A stretch of 52,020 nucleotides of DNA from Pseudomonadota bacterium (GTDB taxonomy: Bacteria > Pseudomonadota > Gammaproteobacteria > Burkholderiales > Burkholderiaceae_C), in assembly GCA_018241265.1 (NCBI GenBank), contig JAFEEF010000058.1:1-52020 (forward strand). The letters are read 5' to 3'. Positions 18,200-27,111 of this stretch are shown here, piece after piece; positions within the stretch are counted from its first letter, which is position 1, and the number at the start of each line of letters is the position of its first letter. The position numbers and the translations under genes are program-made. The notes under the pieces are model-generated. The model was not told where the DNA came from, searched no databases, and worked only from the letters and a program-made list of their open reading frames with translations.

Positions 18200-19215
18200 A
18201 GCTGCTCATCACCGGAGGCTGCGGCTTTCTCGGCAGCAACCTCGCTGCCCATGCGATCGCGCAAGGCATGGAGCTCGCCGTGTTCGACAACCTGCAGCGC
18301 CTCGGCGCGCAGGACAACCTCGCATGGCTGCGCGCGCAGGGCACGTTCGAGTTCGTGCACGGCGACATCCGCAATGCCAACGACGTCGATCGGCTCGTGC
18401 AGCGCTTTGGGCCGCAGCAGGTCTTCCACCTCGCCGGCCAGGTCGCGATGACGACGTCGATCGCCAACCCGCGCATGGACTTCGAGGTCAACGCGCTCGG
18501 CACCTTGAACCTGCTCGAGGCGGTGCGGCGGCATGCGCCCGAGGCCGGCGTCTTCTACTCGTCGACCAACAAGGTCTACGGCGACCTCGAGCAGTTCGGC
18601 TACGAGGAGCGCGCGACGCGCTGGCACTGCACCGACCGGCCGCGCGGCTTCGACGAGCGCACGCAGCTCGACTTCCATTCGCCGTACGGCTGCTCCAAGG
18701 GCGCGGCCGATCAGTACCTGCGCGACTACCACCGCATCTACGGCCTGAAGACGGTCGTGTTCCGCCACTCGTCGATGTACGGCGGCCGCCAGTTCGCGAC
18801 CGCCGACCAGGGCTGGATCGGCTGGTTCTGCCAGATGGCCGCCGAGACGCGGCGCGGCGAGCGCCGGGAGCCGTTCACGATCGCCGGCAACGGCAAGCAG
18901 GTGCGCGACGTGCTGCATGCCGACGACATGGTGAGCCTGTACTACTCGACGATCGCGCACCTCGCCGCGGCGGCCGGACAGGCCTACAACATCGGCGGCG
19001 GCATGGACAACAGCCTGTCGCTGCTGGAGCTGTTCGCGCTGCTCGGCGAGCGCGTCGGCCGTCCGCTGGACTTCGTCAGCGGCCCGCCGCGCGAAAGCGA
19101 CCAGCGCGTCTTCGTGGCCGACGTCGCCAAGATCGGCGCGCTCTCCGGCTGGCGGCCGCGGGTGGATGCGGTGCGGGGCGTGGGGCGGATGCTCGATTGG
19201 GTCGAGTCGCGCTGA
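18196..19215 (+). CDS. rfbE: CDP-paratose 2-epimerase (CDP-tyvelose epimerase)
   Basis: This enzyme inverts C-2 of CDP-paratose to give CDP-tyvelose, the last pathway step. The 339-residue protein has GGCGFLGSNLAAHAI, the FDNLQRLGAQDNLAWLR segment characteristic of RfbE, FVHGDIRNANDVDRL, SSTNKVYGDLEQF, SPYGCSKGAADQYLRDY with the catalytic Tyr/Lys, and FRHSSMYGGRQF. An AGGAG ribosome-binding site lies within the end of the upstream gene, and the start overlaps its stop (ATGA). With it, all five CDP-tyvelose steps are present in one unbroken run. Confidence 0.92.
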   Translation: MKLLITGGCGFLGSNLAAHAIAQGMELAVFDNLQRLGAQDNLAWLRAQGTFEFVHGDIRNANDVDRLVQRFGPQQVFHLAGQVAMTTSIANPRMDFEVNALGTLNLLEAVRRHAPEAGVFYSSTNKVYGDLEQFGYEERATRWHCTDRPRGFDERTQLDFHSPYGCSKGAADQYLRDYHRIYGLKTVVFRHSSMYGGRQFATADQGWIGWFCQMAAETRRGERREPFTIAGNGKQVRDVLHADDMVSLYYSTIAHLAAAAGQAYNIGGGMDNSLSLLELFALLGERVGRPLDFVSGPPRESDQRVFVADVAKIGALSGWRPRVDAVRGVGRMLDWVESR

Positions 19216-19252
19216 GGACCGCGCGCATGCGGCATTTGGCAGAATGCGCCGC

Positions 19253-19954
19253 ATGCCGATCCCGCTGCTGCTCGTCGAAGACGAACCGGCCATCGCCCGT
19301 ACCATCGTCTTCGCATTGGAGCGTGAGGGCTTTCACGTCGAGCATGTGATGTTGGTGCGCGAGGCGCGCGAGCGGCTCTGGTCGCCGCGCTGCGACCATG
19401 CCGCGGTGATCCTCGACGTCGGTCTACCCGACGGCAGCGGGCTCGATCTCTGCCGCGACCTGCGGCAGAGAAGCCGGATGTCCATCGTCATCCTCAGCGC
19501 ACGCGGCGAGGAGATGGACCGCGTGCTCGGGCTCGAACTGGGTGCCGACGACTACATCGCCAAGCCGTTCAGCCCGCGCGAGCTGTGTGCTCGGCTGCGC
19601 TCGCTGCTGCGGCGCAGTGCGATGCCGCCGGTCGACAGCATCGGCGTCGCCGTCGATGACCTGCTGGCGCACGATGCCGACTCGGCGCGTATCCGGTTCG
19701 GGACGGTCTGGCTCAAGCTGACGCGGCGCGAATACGGGCTGCTGCGGGCGTTGATGCGCACGCCCGGCAAGGTGTGGTCGCGCGAGGCGCTGCTCGATGC
19801 GGCGTGGGGCAGCGACGCCGACAGCACCGACCGCACTGTCGATACGCATGTGAAGACGCTGCGCGCCAAGCTGCGCGACGTCCGGCCCGACCTCGATCCG
19901 ATCGTGACCCATCGCGGCCTGGGCTACTCGCTGGACCTGCCGCACGACGCCTGA
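19253..19954 (+). CDS. creB: CreB-type two-component response regulator
   Basis: This OmpR/PhoB-family regulator has 233 residues. The receiver domain has acidic residues LLVEDEPAI, phospho-acceptor VILDVGLPDGSGL and lysine loop DDYIAKPFSPREL. The winged-helix domain includes LTRREYGLLRALMRTPGKVWSREALLDAAWGS (broken here by standard loop variation) and THRGLGYSL. The neighbours are a sensor kinase and a CreD homologue, and a perfect CreB box lies downstream, so assignment to CreB is strong. The start at 19253 (MPIPLLLVEDEP) begins at the conserved strand; the longer frame upstream overlaps non-conserved sequence. Confidence 0.9.
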   Translation: MPIPLLLVEDEPAIARTIVFALEREGFHVEHVMLVREARERLWSPRCDHAAVILDVGLPDGSGLDLCRDLRQRSRMSIVILSARGEEMDRVLGLELGADDYIAKPFSPRELCARLRSLLRRSAMPPVDSIGVAVDDLLAHDADSARIRFGTVWLKLTRREYGLLRALMRTPGKVWSREALLDAAWGSDADSTDRTVDTHVKTLRAKLRDVRPDLDPIVTHRGLGYSLDLPHDA

Positions 19955-19966
19955 GCGTACCCACGC

Positions 19967-21433
19967 GTGAAGCTCGGTCTGCGCCTGATCCTCGGCTTCT
20001 TCGTGATCGCCGGGCTGGCGGCATTCTTCATCTTGCGCGTCTTCGTCGTCGAGGTTCGGCCGAGCGTGCGCGAGGTGATGGAAGACATGCTGGTCGACAC
20101 CGCCAACATCCTGGCCGAGCTGGCCGCCGACGATCTCGCGCGCATGCCGGCTGGCGGGACGCTCGACGGCTCGCGCTTCGCGCAACGCGTGCGCGACTAC
20201 GCGCTGCGCCCGATCGACGCCAGCATCTGGGGCGTGAGCAAGCGGACGCTCGACTATCGCGTCTACGTGACAGATGCCGGCGGCCGCGTCGTGTTCGACT
20301 CGGGCGCGGGTAAGCCGGCAGCCAGCAGCGCTGCCGGCCAGGACTATTCGCGCTGGCGCGACGTCGCGCTGACCTTGCAAGGCCGCTACGGTGCGCGTGC
20401 CACGCGCGAGGTGCAGACGGACGACCGCACATCGGTGATGTATGTGGCCGCGCCGGTCCGCGACGGCGGCCGTGTGATCGGCGTGCTGACGGTGGCCAAG
20501 CCGGTGAGCACCGTGCAGCCTTTCGTCGACCGGGCCGAGCGCACGATCCTGCTGCAGGGCGCATGGCTGACCTTGCTGTCGCTCGCCGTCGGCGCGCTCG
20601 TCACCGGATGGATCGTCTGGTCGGTGCGGCGGTTGCGCACCTATGCGCAGCAGGTGCAGATCGGCACGCGGTTGCCGGCGCCGCGCCTGTCGGGCGAGCT
20701 CGGCGATCTCGCCGTCGCGATGGAGGCGATGCGCGATCGGCTCGAGGGCCATGCGCACGTCGAGCAGACCATACGCGCGCTGACGCACGAACTGAAGAGC
20801 CCGCTCGCAGCGATCGGCGGCGCGGCCGAGCTGCTGCACGACCCGCTGCCCGATGCCGACCGCGAGACCTTCGCAGGTCAGATCGAGGAGCAGGTCGCGC
20901 GGGTGCGCAGCCTCGTCGAACGCATGCTGGAGCTGTCCAAGCTCGAGCACCGGCGCGAACTCGAGCATCGACGTTGGCTCGATCCGGGCGATTGCGCGCA
21001 GGCTGCCTGGGAACGGGCGCGCGGGCGCGCGCTGCAACGCGGCCAATCGATGCGCTGGCTGAGGCGCGACACCGTGCAGGTATCCGGCGAGGCCGAACTG
21101 CTGGAGCTGGCCATCGCCAACCTGATCGAGAACGCGATCGACTTCGCACCGCGCGGCAGCGTCATCGACATGAGCGTGGCGGCCGGTGCGCAAGGCGGCG
21201 TCGTGCTGAGCGTGCGCGACCGCGGCACCGGCGTCGAGCGCTATGCGCTCGACCGTCTCGGGCAGCGCTACTTCTCGACGCCGCGACCGGCCGATCCGGG
21301 CGACGCGCCACGCAAAGGCTCGGGCCTGGGCCTCGCGATCGTGCGCCAGGTGATGGCGCTGCACGGTGGTGGCGTGCGGTTCGAGAACTCGGATCCCGGC
21401 CTCCGGGTTCTGCTGTCGTTCCGGCGTCCTTGA
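19967..21433 (+). CDS. creC: CreC-type sensor histidine kinase
   Basis: This inner-membrane sensor phosphorylates CreB. The 488-residue protein has an N-terminal helix (about residues 5-25), a periplasmic sensor loop to about 195, a second helix (TLLSLAVGALVTGWIVWSV), a HAMP-type linker and a kinase core. The phospho-acceptor box is ALTHELKSPLAAIGGAAEL; the N-box is LAIANLIENAIDFAP; the G-boxes are VRDRGTGVE and GSGLGLAIVRQV. It starts with GTG at 19967, twelve bases after creB. In enterobacteria and Aeromonas the pair responds to carbon/cell-wall status. Confidence 0.88.
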   Translation: MKLGLRLILGFFVIAGLAAFFILRVFVVEVRPSVREVMEDMLVDTANILAELAADDLARMPAGGTLDGSRFAQRVRDYALRPIDASIWGVSKRTLDYRVYVTDAGGRVVFDSGAGKPAASSAAGQDYSRWRDVALTLQGRYGARATREVQTDDRTSVMYVAAPVRDGGRVIGVLTVAKPVSTVQPFVDRAERTILLQGAWLTLLSLAVGALVTGWIVWSVRRLRTYAQQVQIGTRLPAPRLSGELGDLAVAMEAMRDRLEGHAHVEQTIRALTHELKSPLAAIGGAAELLHDPLPDADRETFAGQIEEQVARVRSLVERMLELSKLEHRRELEHRRWLDPGDCAQAAWERARGRALQRGQSMRWLRRDTVQVSGEAELLELAIANLIENAIDFAPRGSVIDMSVAAGAQGGVVLSVRDRGTGVERYALDRLGQRYFSTPRPADPGDAPRKGSGLGLAIVRQVMALHGGGVRFENSDPGLRVLLSFRRP

Positions 21434-21439
21434 GTCGAC

Positions 21440-21455
21440 TTCACACTCGCTTCAC
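21440..21455 (+). promoter_or_regulatory. CreB-binding box (cre-tag) upstream of creD
   Basis: TTCAC-ACTCGC-TTCAC matches the published cre-tag TTCAC-N6-TTCAC exactly. It begins six bases after the creC stop and 80 bases before the creD start. A degenerate second copy, TTCAT-CCCGGC-CTCAC, follows at 21460-21475. This predicts direct activation of creD by phosphorylated CreB. Confidence 0.85.
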
Positions 21456-21518
21456 CGACTTCATCCCGGCCTCACGCGCGGCATCGAGACTGCCGCATCG
21501 CGACTTCGGAGGACGAGG

Positions 21519-22949
21519 ATGAGATTCCCGCTGCTGGGAAAGCTGTGCGCGCTGGGCGGGGTGATGCTGGTGCTGATGGCGGCGTTGTCGTCGGTCGGTA
21601 GTGTCGTGTCGGAGCGTCAGTCGCGCCAGCGCGAGGCCGAGCGATCGGTCGAGCTGAGCCTCGCGACCCAGCAGACGCTGCTCGGCCCGCTGCTGCAGCG
21701 GCACTGCAGCGAGCAGTGGGACCGTGCCGAGGACGACGGCAAGGCGGCCAAGAAGATCACCGAGCGGCGCGATTTCGTGCTGACGGCCTGGCCGCGCCGT
21801 CTCGATGCGCAGTCCGAGGTTGCGATCGAGCCGCGCTACCGTGGCATCTTCAAGGTCAACGGCTACTTGCTCAAAGCGACGCTCGCCGCCGACTGGAGCG
21901 ATCTCGATGCCTTGCGGCCGCGGCCCGACCACGCCGGGTCGCGCCTGCAATGCGATGCGCCGCTGCTCGCGCTAGCGCTCAGCGACGCACGCGGCATCCG
22001 GGCCGTGCAGATCAAGGTGGGTGGGCAATCGCTGCCGGCCGCACCGGGCAGCACGCTCGCCGGCAGCGGACGCGGGCTGCACGCCGTCCTGGCCGATACG
22101 CCCGCGCTCTACGCAGCGCCGCTGCGGGCCGACGTGGTGCTCGAGGTGGCCGGAACGCGCTCGGTCGGCTGGGTGCCGATCGGCGACGAGACGACCGTGC
22201 GCGTCGCGTCGAACTGGCCGCATCCGTCGTTCGCCGGCAGCTTCCTGCCGGTGGAGCGCCAAGTCGGGCCGCACGGCTTTCGCGCCGACTGGAAGCTCAG
22301 CGCGCTCGCCACCAGCGCGCAGGCCGACTACCTGCGCGGCGCGTCGCTCTGCGAGGCGGCGGATACGGAGCCGTACGCGCCTGCCGTCACCGCCAACCGC
22401 GGCGATGCCAAGTGCGTCGAATCGTTCGGCGTCGGATTCGTCGATCCGGTCAGCGGCTATGTGCTGAGCGATCGCGCGGTCAAGTACGGCATCCTGTTCA
22501 TTGTGCTGACCTTCGTCGGCGTGATGCTGGTCGAAGTGCTCCGGCGGGTGCGCGTGCATCCGGTGCAGTACCTGCTGGTCGGTTGCGCGCTGACGGTGTT
22601 CTTCCTGTTGTTGCTGAGTCTGGGAGAACACCTGTCGTTCCCGGCCGCCTATCTGGCGGCAAGCAGCGCCTGCACCTTGCTGCTCGCCTACTACGGCGGC
22701 CACGTGCTGCACGGCGTGCGCGCCGGGCTGCTGTTCGGTGCCGCCACAGCGCTGCTGTATGCCGCGCTGTATGCGCTGCTGCAGATGGAGCAGAGCGCGC
22801 TGGTGCTGGGCTCGTTGTTGCTGTTCGCCGTGCTGACTGCGGTGATGGTGGCGACGCGCCGCATCGACTGGTATGCGCTGGCGACCCGGATGCGCGAGGA
22901 TGCCGCGCCGCGCGCCGGCCGGCGCGTCCCGGAAGCGGCCGGCACATGA
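21519..22949 (+). CDS. creD: CreD-family inner-membrane protein
   Basis: CreD is the main CreBC output in enterobacteria and Aeromonas/Stenotrophomonas, linked to envelope integrity and beta-lactam response. The 476-residue protein has an N-terminal helix (about 8-28), a large periplasmic domain, then a membrane block of several helices beginning at KYGILFIVLTFVGVMLVEVL and including HPVQYLLVGCALTVFFLLLLSL, segments conserved in CreD. The start at 21519 has an excellent GGAGGACGAGG ribosome-binding region. The upstream CreB box supports the annotation. Confidence 0.9.
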   Translation: MRFPLLGKLCALGGVMLVLMAALSSVGSVVSERQSRQREAERSVELSLATQQTLLGPLLQRHCSEQWDRAEDDGKAAKKITERRDFVLTAWPRRLDAQSEVAIEPRYRGIFKVNGYLLKATLAADWSDLDALRPRPDHAGSRLQCDAPLLALALSDARGIRAVQIKVGGQSLPAAPGSTLAGSGRGLHAVLADTPALYAAPLRADVVLEVAGTRSVGWVPIGDETTVRVASNWPHPSFAGSFLPVERQVGPHGFRADWKLSALATSAQADYLRGASLCEAADTEPYAPAVTANRGDAKCVESFGVGFVDPVSGYVLSDRAVKYGILFIVLTFVGVMLVEVLRRVRVHPVQYLLVGCALTVFFLLLLSLGEHLSFPAAYLAASSACTLLLAYYGGHVLHGVRAGLLFGAATALLYAALYALLQMEQSALVLGSLLLFAVLTAVMVATRRIDWYALATRMREDAAPRAGRRVPEAAGT

Positions 22950-23069
22950 AGGGAAGAGGCCAGGACGGGAAGGCGGGACGACGCCCCGGCGTGCGAGGGC
23001 AGATCGGCATGTCATGCACCGACCCGCGGAGTAATATGACATCACGGCACCCTGAGCCAGGGGAACATC

Positions 23070-24242
23070 GTGAAGCACCTCGTTCGTCGCCTGTCCGGCA
23101 TCTTTCTCAGTCTCTTGGTCGCCGCCTGCGCGACCGCGCCGGAGCTGCCGGCGACGGCGGTCAACCCGATCTTCCACGACGAGCGCTTCGCCGCTCCGGT
23201 CGAGCCCATCCTCGACGCCGACCAGGTGTTCGCGCTGAGCGACGCGATGAAACACTATCTGCATGTCGAGATCGCGCCGCAATTGCGCGGGGAAGGCCTG
23301 TCGCGCGGGCTGATCGACGCGTTGTCCCGCCACGATCAACTCAAGCTCGAGTACGACTCGGAGATGACGCGCACCGCGGCGCAGGCGTTCGACGCGCGGC
23401 GCGGCAACTGCCTGTCGCTCGTCATCATGACCGCCGCGCTCGCGAGGGAGATCGGCCTGCAGGTGAACTTCCAGAGCGTCGCGACCGACGAGACCTGGAG
23501 CCGCGCCGACGACATCGCCTTCTCGAGCGGCCACGTCAACCTGACGCTCGGCCAGCGCCCGCTGATGAGCACGCGCGGCTATGACGAGTACCGCCTGCTG
23601 ACGGTGGACTTCCTGCCGGCGGAAGACGTGATCGGGCAGTACACCCGGCCGGTCTCCGAGAAGACGATCGTCGCGATGTTCATGAACAACCGTTCCGCCG
23701 AGGCGCTCGCGACCGGCCGGGTCGACGACGCCTACTGGTGGGCGCGCGCGGCGATCCGCAACGCGCCCGAGTACGCCAGCCCGTACAACACGCTGGGCGT
23801 GGTCTACCTGCGCCATGGCGACACGGCGGCTGCCGAGCAGACCTTCCGCGTCGTGCTCGAGCGCAAGCCCGGCGACCTGCAGGCGATGTCGAACCTCGTC
23901 GTCGCGCTCGACAAGCTCGGGCGCAAGGCCGAAGCCGATCCGCTGCGCGCGCAGCTCGCCCGCATCGAGCCGAATCCGCCGTTCGCCTACTACCGCCGCG
24001 GCATGGCCGCCTTCCAACGCGGCGACTACGCGGTTGCCAAGGAGATGTTCGAGAAGGAAGTCGCGCGCGCCGACTACAACGGCGAACTCCACTTCTGGCT
24101 CGGCGTCGCGCAGCTCCGCCTCGGCAACGACCAGGCCGCGCGCAAGGAACTGCAGCTCGCGCTGAAGAACAGCACGACCCGCAACGACCACGCGATGTAC
24201 GCCGCCAAGCTCGACCACCTGCTGTCGCAGCGCACGCAATAG
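23070..24242 (+). CDS. TPR lipoprotein with transglutaminase-like N-terminal domain
   Basis: The 390-residue predicted lipoprotein has the lipobox LLVAACAT, with the acylated Cys at about residue 21. Residues ~60-190 contain RRGNCLSLVIMTAALAREIGL, where the Cys precedes a helix as in transglutaminase/cysteine-protease-like folds. A His (SSGHVNLTL) and an Asp downstream could complete a triad. Residues ~205-385 are tetratricopeptide repeats (SPYNTLGVVYLRHGDTAAAEQTF and following). It starts with GTG at 23070 behind a CAGGGG motif. A role in envelope protein assembly or peptide handling is possible, but I do not recognise a named member. Confidence 0.75.
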   Translation: MKHLVRRLSGIFLSLLVAACATAPELPATAVNPIFHDERFAAPVEPILDADQVFALSDAMKHYLHVEIAPQLRGEGLSRGLIDALSRHDQLKLEYDSEMTRTAAQAFDARRGNCLSLVIMTAALAREIGLQVNFQSVATDETWSRADDIAFSSGHVNLTLGQRPLMSTRGYDEYRLLTVDFLPAEDVIGQYTRPVSEKTIVAMFMNNRSAEALATGRVDDAYWWARAAIRNAPEYASPYNTLGVVYLRHGDTAAAEQTFRVVLERKPGDLQAMSNLVVALDKLGRKAEADPLRAQLARIEPNPPFAYYRRGMAAFQRGDYAVAKEMFEKEVARADYNGELHFWLGVAQLRLGNDQAARKELQLALKNSTTRNDHAMYAAKLDHLLSQRTQ

Positions 24243-24253
24243 CCGCCGCGAGA

Positions 24254-24276
24254 GGGACGCGCCCACGGCGCGTCTC
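24254..24276 (+). terminator. Stem-loop after the TPR lipoprotein gene
   Basis: GGGACGCGCC-CAC-GGCGCGTCTC forms a 10-bp stem with one G-U/mismatch position and a three-base loop, twelve bases after the stop codon. There is no strong T-run, so the terminator may be Rho-assisted or the stem may simply protect the 3' end. Confidence 0.5.
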
Positions 24277-24353
24277 GTCAGTCCTCAGTCTTGTGGATGC
24301 CCGCAGGTGCAGGGCGGCCTAGATTCACGCGCAAATTCGCTCCCGACGATGTC

Positions 24354-24830
24354 ATGCGCGCGCTCTCGCCAGTCCGCCACCCGCAGCCGCCGAAGGATCC
24401 CTTCTGGCAGGCCTTGCTGCTGAAGGCCGTGCCAGCGCTCATTCTCCTGGTTGCGACCTACGCCGTGACCGGGCGTGTCGAGCAGGCGCTGAAGGAGCGC
24501 CAGATGACGGTCGCCGGCATCGAGGCGATGAGCAAGCTGATCGACGGTCTGCCCAAGGGCGACCAGGACGCGGACGCGGATGCGGCGCAGCGGCTCGCGA
24601 TGTACGGCGTCGACGCGATCGGCCCGCTGATCATTCTCGGACTCTACCGGCGCGTTACCGAGGAATCGGCTGCGAAGGCGCTGGCGTCGATCGCGATCGC
24701 GCACAAGTTGGAGGTGTGCGACCAGTTGCTCGGCGCCTCCAAGCTCGGGTGGAAGTTTCCGAAAGCCGAGACCCAGGCGAAGTATCTGTTCCACCAGCTT
24801 CCGAAGGACCTCGGATGTCGAGACGAATGA
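24354..24830 (+). CDS. Hypothetical membrane-anchored protein, first gene of an unknown operon
   Basis: The 158-residue product has one predicted transmembrane helix (about residues 18-37, LLLKAVPALILLVATYAVTG). A soluble helical domain follows, with RLAMYGVDAIGPLIILGLYRR. I recognise no family. The start at 24354 (MRALSPVRHPQ) was chosen because the frame upstream is Arg/Pro-rich and non-descript. Its last 16 bases overlap the next gene in another frame, which indicates coupling to the two following unknown genes. Confidence 0.55.
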   Translation: MRALSPVRHPQPPKDPFWQALLLKAVPALILLVATYAVTGRVEQALKERQMTVAGIEAMSKLIDGLPKGDQDADADAAQRLAMYGVDAIGPLIILGLYRRVTEESAAKALASIAIAHKLEVCDQLLGASKLGWKFPKAETQAKYLFHQLPKDLGCRDE

Positions 24831-25624
24831 TCAACCTGCGGCGCGCCTGGGCCGGCCTGCTCGTCGGGTTCGGCGTCGCGCTGCCTGCGTATTCGAAGGT
24901 CGATTGCAACTACAGCTTCGGCCAGAGTCCCGACACGACGTTCATCATCGTCGCGTACGTGAACCCCGACACCATCGGCGCGACCGGCAACGATCTTCAG
25001 CGCCTGCGCCAGCGGTTCAACGCCGACATCCTGCAGAACTACACCACCTCGCTGGGCGACCTGTGGAAGAAGTCGAACATGCAGCTGCAGATGTTCATCT
25101 GCGAGAAGGGCGACGTCCCCTCGCTCATCGACAACGGCGATCTGGCGTTCCTCGCGACCGCCCGCGCGCTCATGCAGCTCTGGAGGACGAAGGAAGCCGA
25201 TGCGGCGGTGGTGACGCACGCGATCATTCCGCGCATCGCACGCGAGACGCCGAGCCGGGCGGAGGATCTCAACATCATGCTGGTCGACCGGACGGAACCC
25301 GCGAAGAGCGTCGAGTCCTGGCGGAAGTCGATCGCTTCGGAGGCCGATGCGCTGAAAGCGCTCACCGGGCTGGCGCTCGGCCTCAGGTACCTCGACGTCG
25401 AGAAGGATGCGCTGATCGCCAAGCTTCTGCTTTGCAAGAGCCGGGCCGACCTGAAGCTCAGCCTCGCCGAGTTCGGTGACGACCGGTCCGTGTCGAAACT
25501 GGTGGACGCCTTGGTCGCCGAGGCCGACACCAAGGCCAGCCGCCAGCGCGGCGAGCATTCGGCGCACGACGTGACCATCGTCAACACGGCCTGCGAGGCA
25601 TCCGCACCGGGGAACGGGCCATGA
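24815..25624 (+). CDS. Hypothetical exported protein
   Basis: The 269-residue product has a likely signal peptide (positively charged start, then AWAGLLVGFGVALPAYSKV), followed by a mature domain with two cysteines early on (VDCNYSF and MFICEKGD), which could form a periplasmic disulfide. No catalytic motif is evident. The ATG at 24815 lies behind GAAGGA and within the end of the upstream gene; its stop overlaps the next start (ATGA). The three genes therefore form a tight operon of envelope proteins of unknown role. Confidence 0.65.
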   Translation: MSRRMINLRRAWAGLLVGFGVALPAYSKVDCNYSFGQSPDTTFIIVAYVNPDTIGATGNDLQRLRQRFNADILQNYTTSLGDLWKKSNMQLQMFICEKGDVPSLIDNGDLAFLATARALMQLWRTKEADAAVVTHAIIPRIARETPSRAEDLNIMLVDRTEPAKSVESWRKSIASEADALKALTGLALGLRYLDVEKDALIAKLLLCKSRADLKLSLAEFGDDRSVSKLVDALVAEADTKASRQRGEHSAHDVTIVNTACEASAPGNGP

Positions 25625-27090
25625 GCCAGTCGAGCTGTTCGCCGGCCGATCCCTGGCCGCGTCGGGTGACGGTCGTGCCGCCGTGCGAGGCCCGCAGCGT
25701 CGTTCGGGTCAGGCTGCGGGCCCTGCGGTGGTGCTTGATCGCCGGCGTGGCGGTGCTGTCCGGATGCGCCAGCGTCGTGCGCACGCCGTGCGACGCGCCG
25801 CGCGTCAGCAATCTGGTCGCGCCCGATGTCTATGTCATCAAGCTGCCGCTGAACGTCGATCCGCAGATGGGCGGCAACACGGCCTCGCGACTCGACGCGC
25901 TGCTGACCCTGAAGACGATCGCGATCGTGCGCAACGTCGGGCACGCGAACCTGACGCTGCTGGATGCGGCGCCACGCGACGCCGGCGCATCGCCTGCGGC
26001 CGCCGAGTGCAGCCTGCCCGACGTCTATCGGCTGGTCACGGACAGCAATTCGGGGTTTTTCGGTCGCCGCCTGTTCCACAGCGCCCTATTCCTGTGGGGC
26101 GACATCTACACGTCCCGCGACGGATCGCTCTACCTGCAGATGTACATGCGGATGCTCTGGAACGGCCGCGAGGGCGCGGTGCAGGTGCCGCGGACGCTGC
26201 AGAGCAGCGGCGAGACGCTGCAGTTCTCGGGCAGCCTGCCTTCTTCGACGATCGTCTTTCCGCCGCGCAAGCTCGCGGCAAGCCTGGTCGACGCCGTCTC
26301 GGGCACGCCGGACGGCCTGGTGGTCAGAACCAAGCCCTACGAAGGCGCGCCGCGGGCGGACCTGCCGAGCGAGTTCATCGTCTTCGGCTCCCGCGGCGGC
26401 TGGGTGCTGCTGCAATCGCGCGATGGCCTCGAGCGTTGGCTGCAGGGTGACGACGCCCTGGGTCGCGCGGGCGGTTTTGCCCCCGAACTGGATTTCGCGC
26501 ACGCCGTCGCGGCCTACCTCGAATTCCTGGCGAGCCGGTCTGCCGGATCGGCGCGTACGAGCTACGACGCGTTCCGCCGGTTCTACGCTGCGTACGGCGA
26601 GGACGGAGGCGAGCGCCGGCAGTCGCTGCAGTTGCAGCTCGCGATCGGCAAGATCATCCTGGCCAGGCTCGCGTCGGCCCGATCCGCCGAGGAGCAGCAG
26701 CACGATCGCGGCTGGCTCGGGCTGTTCGACGGTCACGGCGGCCTGGCCTCCGCGTTCTCGGAGGGCGAGCTGGGCGACGAGTCGGTGCAGGAGGAGCGCT
26801 ACGCGAACGCCTTGCAGCTCGCGCCGGCCGACAGCGACATCCTGACCTTGTCGGCGCTGGCCAAGATTCCCGATTGCTGCACCGGCTCGGATCCGCGGCG
26901 GACGATTGCCGAGATCACGCACGAGCTGACGAGTGCGCGCGAGATCGATCCCGTCAGCAGCGTCGCGGCCCGCAACCTGTTGAACTGGTATCGCGTCCTG
27001 CAGGAGGTGGATCCGCGCCTGCTCCCGTTCCCGCCCGACGTGCTGGCGATGCGCCGCACCGCCCTGGCGCGAGCGCTGGAGGCGCCTTAG
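25621..27090 (+). CDS. Hypothetical lipoprotein of the unknown three-gene operon
   Basis: The 489-residue product has an unusually long N-terminal region before a hydrophobic stretch and a lipobox-like VLSGCASV (Cys about residue 49). A downstream ATG was not found closer to the lipobox, but an alternative start codon might shorten the protein. The mature part has SSTIVFPPRKLAAS and a C-terminal helical region that reads like degenerate TPR (ERYANALQLAPADSDILTLS). I do not recognise the family. It is translationally coupled to the gene before it and is the last gene of the operon, convergent with pcm. Confidence 0.65.
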   Translation: MSQSSCSPADPWPRRVTVVPPCEARSVVRVRLRALRWCLIAGVAVLSGCASVVRTPCDAPRVSNLVAPDVYVIKLPLNVDPQMGGNTASRLDALLTLKTIAIVRNVGHANLTLLDAAPRDAGASPAAAECSLPDVYRLVTDSNSGFFGRRLFHSALFLWGDIYTSRDGSLYLQMYMRMLWNGREGAVQVPRTLQSSGETLQFSGSLPSSTIVFPPRKLAASLVDAVSGTPDGLVVRTKPYEGAPRADLPSEFIVFGSRGGWVLLQSRDGLERWLQGDDALGRAGGFAPELDFAHAVAAYLEFLASRSAGSARTSYDAFRRFYAAYGEDGGERRQSLQLQLAIGKIILARLASARSAEEQQHDRGWLGLFDGHGGLASAFSEGELGDESVQEERYANALQLAPADSDILTLSALAKIPDCCTGSDPRRTIAEITHELTSAREIDPVSSVAARNLLNWYRVLQEVDPRLLPFPPDVLAMRRTALARALEAP

Positions 27091-27111
27091 GTCGGCGATG
27101 CGATGCAGCCG

